Shown in pieces: positions 6,521 through 9,490 of a DNA stretch of 9,490 nt. The translations under genes and the position numbers were made by a program. Where the stretch lies: positions 1 through 9,490 of the forward strand of contig CAMLIF010000131.1 in assembly GCA_946479985.1 (NCBI GenBank). The letters run 5' to 3'. The stretch comes from an uncultured Flavobacteriales bacterium. Lineage in GTDB: Bacteria; Bacteroidota; Bacteroidia; Flavobacteriales; Crocinitomicaceae. The notes under the pieces were generated by a model. It searched no databases. It was not told the DNA's origin and saw only the letters and a list, made by a program, of their open reading frames with translations. Every line of letters begins with the position of its first letter. Position 1 is the first letter of the stretch.

Positions 6521-8077
6521 ATGAATCTTTATTCAAATAAACAAAAGTGGAAAATTGTTCTCCTGGTCATTGCGCTCATTTTAGTAGCGCTTTCACTTTG
6601 GGTATCCAATACCACGGTTCAGAAAGTTTCAGATCGTGAGCGTTTGCGCGCAAAACAATGGGCCGATGCGATCAAGAAAAAGGCCGAACTTGTTGAATTT
6701 ACCAATCGGGCATTCGTGCAGCTGCGTGAATTTGAACGACACAAAATTGAACTTTACCTGGCTGCTACGAAAGAAGTTGCCAAGCCTTTTGTGGGTGATG
6801 TTTTCCCTGATTACTCGTTTCCGCTGTCAATTATTAATGAGAACAAAGACATTCCGGTTATTTTAGTCGACGACCAGAATGTTGTTTCAAGTTATATCAA
6901 TCTTGATCTCGACACTTCCGATATGCGGAAAATTTACCCGGAATTAAGCGAAAAGAACCTCGTAAAGGTTTACGAAGATAGTTTGCTGGCATTAACCCGG
7001 ATTTGGAAAGAAGAGCATGAGCCATTCAGAATAGAAGTGGTGGAAGGATTAACAATGACTACATTTTATACGGATTCGAAACGAACAGTTCAATTGGAAC
7101 GTGAACGCGATTCGTTAATAAATGCATTCAACACGGAGTTGATCCAGGATACACGGCTTATTCCGGTTTTACTTACTACCAGAAACGGCGATACGCTAAT
7201 TGCTTCGAATCTGCCGAAAAAAAAGACAGACGAAAAACATCTGGCACAAACCATTGCCAATTTTAAACTGATCAACGACCCTTTCGAAATTTCGTTCGGG
7301 GAGAATAATAATTACCTGCTTTACTATGATAATTCTGCGGAACTGAAACAGCTTCAGTACTTCCCATACATCCAGTTTTTCATCATCGGGTTATTTATTC
7401 TAATCGGATATTTGCTCTTTAGTACGTTCCGTAAAGCAGAGCAAAACCAGGTTTGGGCCGGAATGGCAAAAGAAACTGCCCACCAGTTGGGAACTCCGCT
7501 TTCGTCGTTAATGGCCTGGGTGCAGATCCTGGAAGGACAAAATATCGATCCGTCGATTGTGGCGGAAATGCAAAAAGATATTGAGCGTTTAGACAATGTT
7601 TCGCAGCGCTTCTCGAAAATTGGTTCCGAAACGCAGTTGCATCCTCTGCCAATTCAGGCAACTGTTTTCAGGGTAATGGATTATCTCCGTCCACGTATTT
7701 CTCAGAAAGTGGAATTGAACACAACTGTTCCCGATGAAGAAATCCTGGTAGCCCACAATCCGCCGTTATTGGAATGGGTGATGGAGAACATTGTAAAAAA
7801 TGCCGTTGACTCCATGGAATCGAAAGGCCAGATTTTTGTGAACGTTACAACAACTCCCGAGTGGGTTCATATTGATATCCAGGATACCGGGAAAGGATTA
7901 TTGCCAAAACAATTCAAATCGATCTTTCAACCGGGTTACACAACCAAAAAACGCGGTTGGGGCCTAGGCCTTTCGCTCGTAAAACGAATTGTAAAAGAAT
8001 ACCACAAGGGAAAAGTGTTTGTTCTGAAATCTGAAATCGGGAAAGGAACAACTTTTAGAATTAGTTTGCCTTTGTAA
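6521..8077 (+). CDS. Membrane sensor histidine kinase (orphan, AKETAHQLGTPLS type)
   Basis: This is a 518-residue two-component sensor kinase. Membrane segments are at about 11-29 and 281-301 (FPYIQFFIIGLFILIGYLLF). They enclose a periplasmic sensor region of about 250 residues with no domain I recognise. There is no HAMP linker. The phospho-acceptor is His321 in AKETAHQLGTPLSSL. The ATP-binding domain has an N box (MENIVKNAVDSM, 421-432), G1 (IDIQDTGKGL, 451-460), an F-box-like FKSIFQPGYTTKK (465-477) and G2 (RGWGLGLSLVKRIV, 478-491), all intact. Signal is probably passed from periplasm to a cytoplasmic response regulator, but none is encoded nearby, and the next gene is a sigma factor 235 bp downstream. 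The residue after His321 is Gln instead of the usual acidic residue. ATG 6521 is placed directly before the first basic/hydrophobic segment. The stop codon touches the left end of the inverted-repeat element at 8076. Confidence 0.92.
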   Translation: MNLYSNKQKWKIVLLVIALILVALSLWVSNTTVQKVSDRERLRAKQWADAIKKKAELVEFTNRAFVQLREFERHKIELYLAATKEVAKPFVGDVFPDYSFPLSIINENKDIPVILVDDQNVVSSYINLDLDTSDMRKIYPELSEKNLVKVYEDSLLALTRIWKEEHEPFRIEVVEGLTMTTFYTDSKRTVQLERERDSLINAFNTELIQDTRLIPVLLTTRNGDTLIASNLPKKKTDEKHLAQTIANFKLINDPFEISFGENNNYLLYYDNSAELKQLQYFPYIQFFIIGLFILIGYLLFSTFRKAEQNQVWAGMAKETAHQLGTPLSSLMAWVQILEGQNIDPSIVAEMQKDIERLDNVSQRFSKIGSETQLHPLPIQATVFRVMDYLRPRISQKVELNTTVPDEEILVAHNPPLLEWVMENIVKNAVDSMESKGQIFVNVTTTPEWVHIDIQDTGKGLLPKQFKSIFQPGYTTKKRGWGLGLSLVKRIVKEYHKGKVFVLKSEIGKGTTFRISLPL

Positions 8078-8240
8078 TTGAAGAGAGAATCAGTTTCCTC
8101 CCTTGAGAAGAGAAAGCAAAGCTTTCGATATAACTGCATTGCAGTTAATAAGGAGGGTGGCGCTCTGATTTCAAATGCTCAGCCACCTCTCTCGATCTCC
8201 CCTCAAGGGGGGGAGAAATCTAAATTCTCTTTTTTCAATT
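8076..8240. repeat. MITE-like element with imperfect terminal inverted repeats and internal hairpins
   Basis: This is the main content of the 235-bp gap between the kinase and the sigma factor. The left arm (8076-8107) and right arm (8202-8240) are imperfect inverted repeats. CTCCCTTGAG pairs with CTCAAGGGGGGGAG, AGAGAAT (8084-8090) with ATTCTCT (8224-8230), and AATTGAA (8076-8082) with TTCAATT (8234-8240), all in matching order. By hand about 28 of 32 left-arm bases pair, allowing gaps. Inside are smaller stems: GAAAGC/GCTTTC (8112-8126), TAACTGCA/TGCAGTTA (8131-8147), GGTGGC/GCCACC (8156-8161 with 8182-8187), and CTCCCC/GGGGAG-type pairing around TCAA (8197-8215). No transposase and no clear target-site duplication are seen. 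It could be a non-autonomous mobile element, a dispersed structured repeat, or simply a strong 3' end for the kinase mRNA. Confidence 0.5.
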
Positions 8241-8312
8241 TCCTTCTGTTACTTTTACACCTTCCTGCATTTGGATAAAAAAAGAAAGGGTTACTGCTTA
8301 GAAAACGAGAAC

Positions 8313-8843
8313 ATGTCAGAAGCACAGGAAATTGAACTAGCAAAAAAAGATCATCGCTACTTTGGGAAGTTGTATGAGCGGTATTTCGAGCAGATTTACC
8401 GGTTTGTATTCAAACGAACAAGTGGTAATGAAGAAGTTTCGGGCGATTTAACCCAGCAGACTTTCATCAAGGCAATGGCGAACATTGTGAAATATGAAGA
8501 CAGGGGATTGCCATTCAGCGCCTGGTTATACCGGATTGCTCAAAACGAAGTGAATATGTATTTCCGTTCGCAAAAGAAAAGCTATTCTGTTGAAATCACA
8601 GATCGGCAGCTTATCGGAATTCTGGAAGAAGCGGAAGAATCAAATGTTTCCCAGGAAACGCTCGACCAGCTGATCTCTGTCATAAACAACCTCGAACCTT
8701 CGCAGCTGGATATTTTGGAATTGCGCTTTTTCCAGGAAATGAGTTTTAGAGAAATCGCAGATATTTACGATATTTCTGAAGCCAATGCGAAAATGCGTGT
8801 ATACCGAATCTTAGAAAAGATCAAAACAAATTGGAAGAAATAG
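8313..8843 (+). CDS. ECF-type RNA polymerase sigma factor
   Basis: This is a 176-residue sigma-70-family factor of the extracytoplasmic-function class: it holds only regions 2 and 4 and would direct RNA polymerase to a dedicated promoter set. Region 2 spans about 17-86 (FGKLYERYFEQIYRFVFKR, DLTQQTFIKAMANI, then PFSAWLYRIAQNEVNMYFR for promoter melting and -10 contact). Region 4 spans about 118-170, with LEPSQLDILELRFFQEMSFR leading into the helix-turn-helix EIADIYDISEANAKMRVYRILEKIK. The open frame extends upstream to 8175 without a stop, but those codons run through the right part of the inverted-repeat element and encode no sigma-like sequence, so ATG 8313 (MSEAQEIE) is used. A possible -7-like TACTTTTA lies at 8250-8257, without a clear -33 partner. 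The small gene at 8846 follows after 2 nt, so the two are co-transcribed. Confidence 0.9.
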   Translation: MSEAQEIELAKKDHRYFGKLYERYFEQIYRFVFKRTSGNEEVSGDLTQQTFIKAMANIVKYEDRGLPFSAWLYRIAQNEVNMYFRSQKKSYSVEITDRQLIGILEEAEESNVSQETLDQLISVINNLEPSQLDILELRFFQEMSFREIADIYDISEANAKMRVYRILEKIKTNWKK

Positions 8844-8845
8844 TC

Positions 8846-9049
8846 ATGAGAAAGTTTAAACGTTCATCCGGAAAAGAGCATTTGGAACCGTCAAAAGAAC
8901 AAATGGCGCGCTACAAAGACTTCGCTACGCTTTCTCACCAATACGAGCGCATAGCCAAACGTCCGAAGAAGCCGATTTACAAAGATCCGAAATTATTCCT
9001 CTTTTTACTGATTGTTGGAATTATTGCACTATTGCTTTTTTGGGAATAG
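8846..9049 (+). CDS. Small tail-anchored membrane protein co-transcribed with the sigma factor
   Basis: I do not recognise a family for this 67-residue protein. Residues 1-49 are highly charged and basic (MRKFKRSSGKEHLEPSKEQM; RIAKRPKKPIYKDPK) and would lie in the cytoplasm. Residues 50-66 are a single strongly hydrophobic helix (LFLFLLIVGIIALLLFW), and the chain ends one residue later. The ATG at 8846 is 2 nt after the sigma factor stop, with GGAAGAAA (8833-8840) just upstream as a possible ribosome-binding site. A TTG at 8831 would overlap the sigma gene by 13 nt and is less likely. The position suits a regulator or membrane tether for the sigma factor, but it lacks the zinc-binding motif and periplasmic domain of known anti-sigma factors. 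That role is only a guess. Its reality as a gene is supported by tight coupling and coherent protein architecture. Confidence 0.75.
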   Translation: MRKFKRSSGKEHLEPSKEQMARYKDFATLSHQYERIAKRPKKPIYKDPKLFLFLLIVGIIALLLFWE

Positions 9050-9098
9050 TCATTTCTTGATACAATCCCGATTATCCACTTCGTTTTTATAGGAACCA

Positions 9099-9133
9099 CT
9101 CGATCTGACAACTAGTAAATTTGTCATTTCGAG
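9099..9133. repeat. Interrupted inverted repeat between convergent genes, possible bidirectional terminator or REP-like unit
   Basis: CTCGA (9099-9103) and TGACAA (9106-9111) pair with TTGTCA (9121-9126) and TCGAG (9129-9133). A 2-nt internal mismatch lies on each side, and the 9-nt loop is CTAGTAAAT. It lies between the ends of the small membrane protein gene (9049) and the convergent surface protein gene (9161). No U-run follows on either strand. The TTGTCATTTCGAG arm resembles TGTCATTTCGA-type units that I recall as dispersed intergenic repeats in Bacteroidota; that comparison is from memory. Confidence 0.5.
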
Positions 9134-9160
9134 CTCTAAACGCAGTGTGGAGTATCAGGA

Positions 9161-9490
9161 TCAGAACCCCTCAATATCCAATTCCCGCATGGCAATAAAC
9201 GCTTTGCGCGTAGTTTCACCAACACCCGGAACATCAACGTGTACGAGGTAAACTCCCGATGAAACCGGAACTCCGATTTTATTGGTCAAAGTCCAGTCGA
9301 GGAAGGTTTGCGGTGAATCTTTCTTGAATTGCTGCACCATTTTCCCGGAGAAATTGTAAATCGTAACAGTACATTTTTCCGGAAGATTAGTGACTTTCAC
9401 ACGCTTATCGACCTTATTGCGTTCATATTCACTAAAAGCGTAATATGGATTCGGAACAATATTGATCTGTTGCAATACCGCCGACATAGC
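9161..9490 (-). CDS. C-terminal end of a large surface/secreted protein of the type IX secretion kind (5' end outside window)
   Basis: The frame is open from the window edge to the TGA at 9163-9161 and shows about 109 residues. The motif INIVPNPYYAFSEYE is followed by VKVTNLPEKCTVTIYNFSGKMVQQFKKD, then LDWTLTNKIGVPVSSGVYLVHVDVPGVGETTRKAFIAMRELDIEGF. This is an immunoglobulin-like beta-sandwich with the order seen at the C-termini of very large cell-surface proteins in Bacteroidota, related to FlgD-Ig-like and Por-secretion C-terminal domains. Such domains commonly end proteins exported by the type IX secretion system. The signal function of this particular C-terminus is inferred, because it lacks the short KLxVxP-style ending of classic type A targeting domains. 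The ATG at 9487 is internal, since the PNPYYA domain normally follows hundreds of residues. No promoter can be given. Confidence 0.8.
   Translation of the reverse strand, partial: AMSAVLQQINIVPNPYYAFSEYERNKVDKRVKVTNLPEKCTVTIYNFSGKMVQQFKKDSPQTFLDWTLTNKIGVPVSSGVYLVHVDVPGVGETTRKAFIAMRELDIEGF

Noticed and set aside
8175..8312. Upstream extension of the sigma factor frame (46 more codons)
   Set aside because: The codons run through the right part of the inverted-repeat element and A/T-rich leader, encode no sigma-like sequence, and region 2 begins at the normal distance after ATG 8313.
8846..9049. Classical zinc-binding or FecR-type anti-sigma factor
   Set aside because: The protein is only 67 residues, has no His/Cys zinc motif, and has no periplasmic FecR domain.
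1..9490. CRISPR array, tRNA, rRNA, riboswitch or insertion sequence with transposase
   Set aside because: No regular spaced repeats, no cloverleaf or rRNA-like sequence, no transposase coding region and no known riboswitch core were seen on either strand.

Overview
The window looks like ordinary chromosome from a member of the Bacteroidota, most likely a Flavobacteriales-type organism. This is inferred from four things. There are perfect matches to the Bacteroidota promoter element TAnnTTTG. There is a large outer-membrane beta-barrel protein with a carboxypeptidase-regulatory-like N-terminus. One histidine kinase is of the AKETAHQLGTPLS type. The right edge holds the C-terminus of a surface protein of the kind exported by gliding or type IX secretion bacteria. 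Genus and species cannot be read from the sequence. No rRNA, tRNA, CRISPR array, transposase, prophage gene or replication origin was seen.

Layout, left to right. Bases 1-603 hold the 3' part of a class II fumarase gene (fumC, + strand), cut by the window edge. Convergent to it is a ParD/ParE type II toxin-antitoxin pair (1208 to 662, - strand). Its promoter, with an overlapping 17-nt palindromic operator, lies directly upstream. A 949-residue outer-membrane beta-barrel protein follows (4137-1288, - strand), whose stop codon lies inside a perfect 14-bp hairpin. A perfect 42-nt palindrome separates it from a class I iron-sulfur fumarase (5885-4281, - strand). Then comes a four-helix membrane protein of unknown function (6453-5980, - strand), divergent from an orphan membrane sensor histidine kinase (6521-8077, + strand).

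Right part. Directly after the kinase stop codon lies a MITE-like stretch of about 165 nt (8076-8240). It has imperfect terminal inverted repeats and at least four smaller hairpins inside. It is followed by an ECF-type sigma factor (8313-8843) and, 2 nt later, a 67-residue protein with one C-terminal membrane segment (8846-9049). Convergent to these is the 3' end of a large surface protein gene (9490-9161). The gap between them holds another inverted repeat.

How the genes relate. The two fumarases catalyse the same TCA-cycle step with different chemistry: one is Fe-S dependent and oxygen-sensitive, the other metal-free. They sit about 4 kb apart on opposite strands. The toxin-antitoxin pair is self-contained and autoregulated. 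The sigma factor and its tail-anchored neighbour form a tight two-gene unit, in the position where an anti-sigma factor is often found. No clearly new multi-gene system is visible. The best leads are the 8076-8240 element, the sigma/tail-anchored pair, and the dispersed-repeat-like palindromes at 4211-4252 and 9099-9133.
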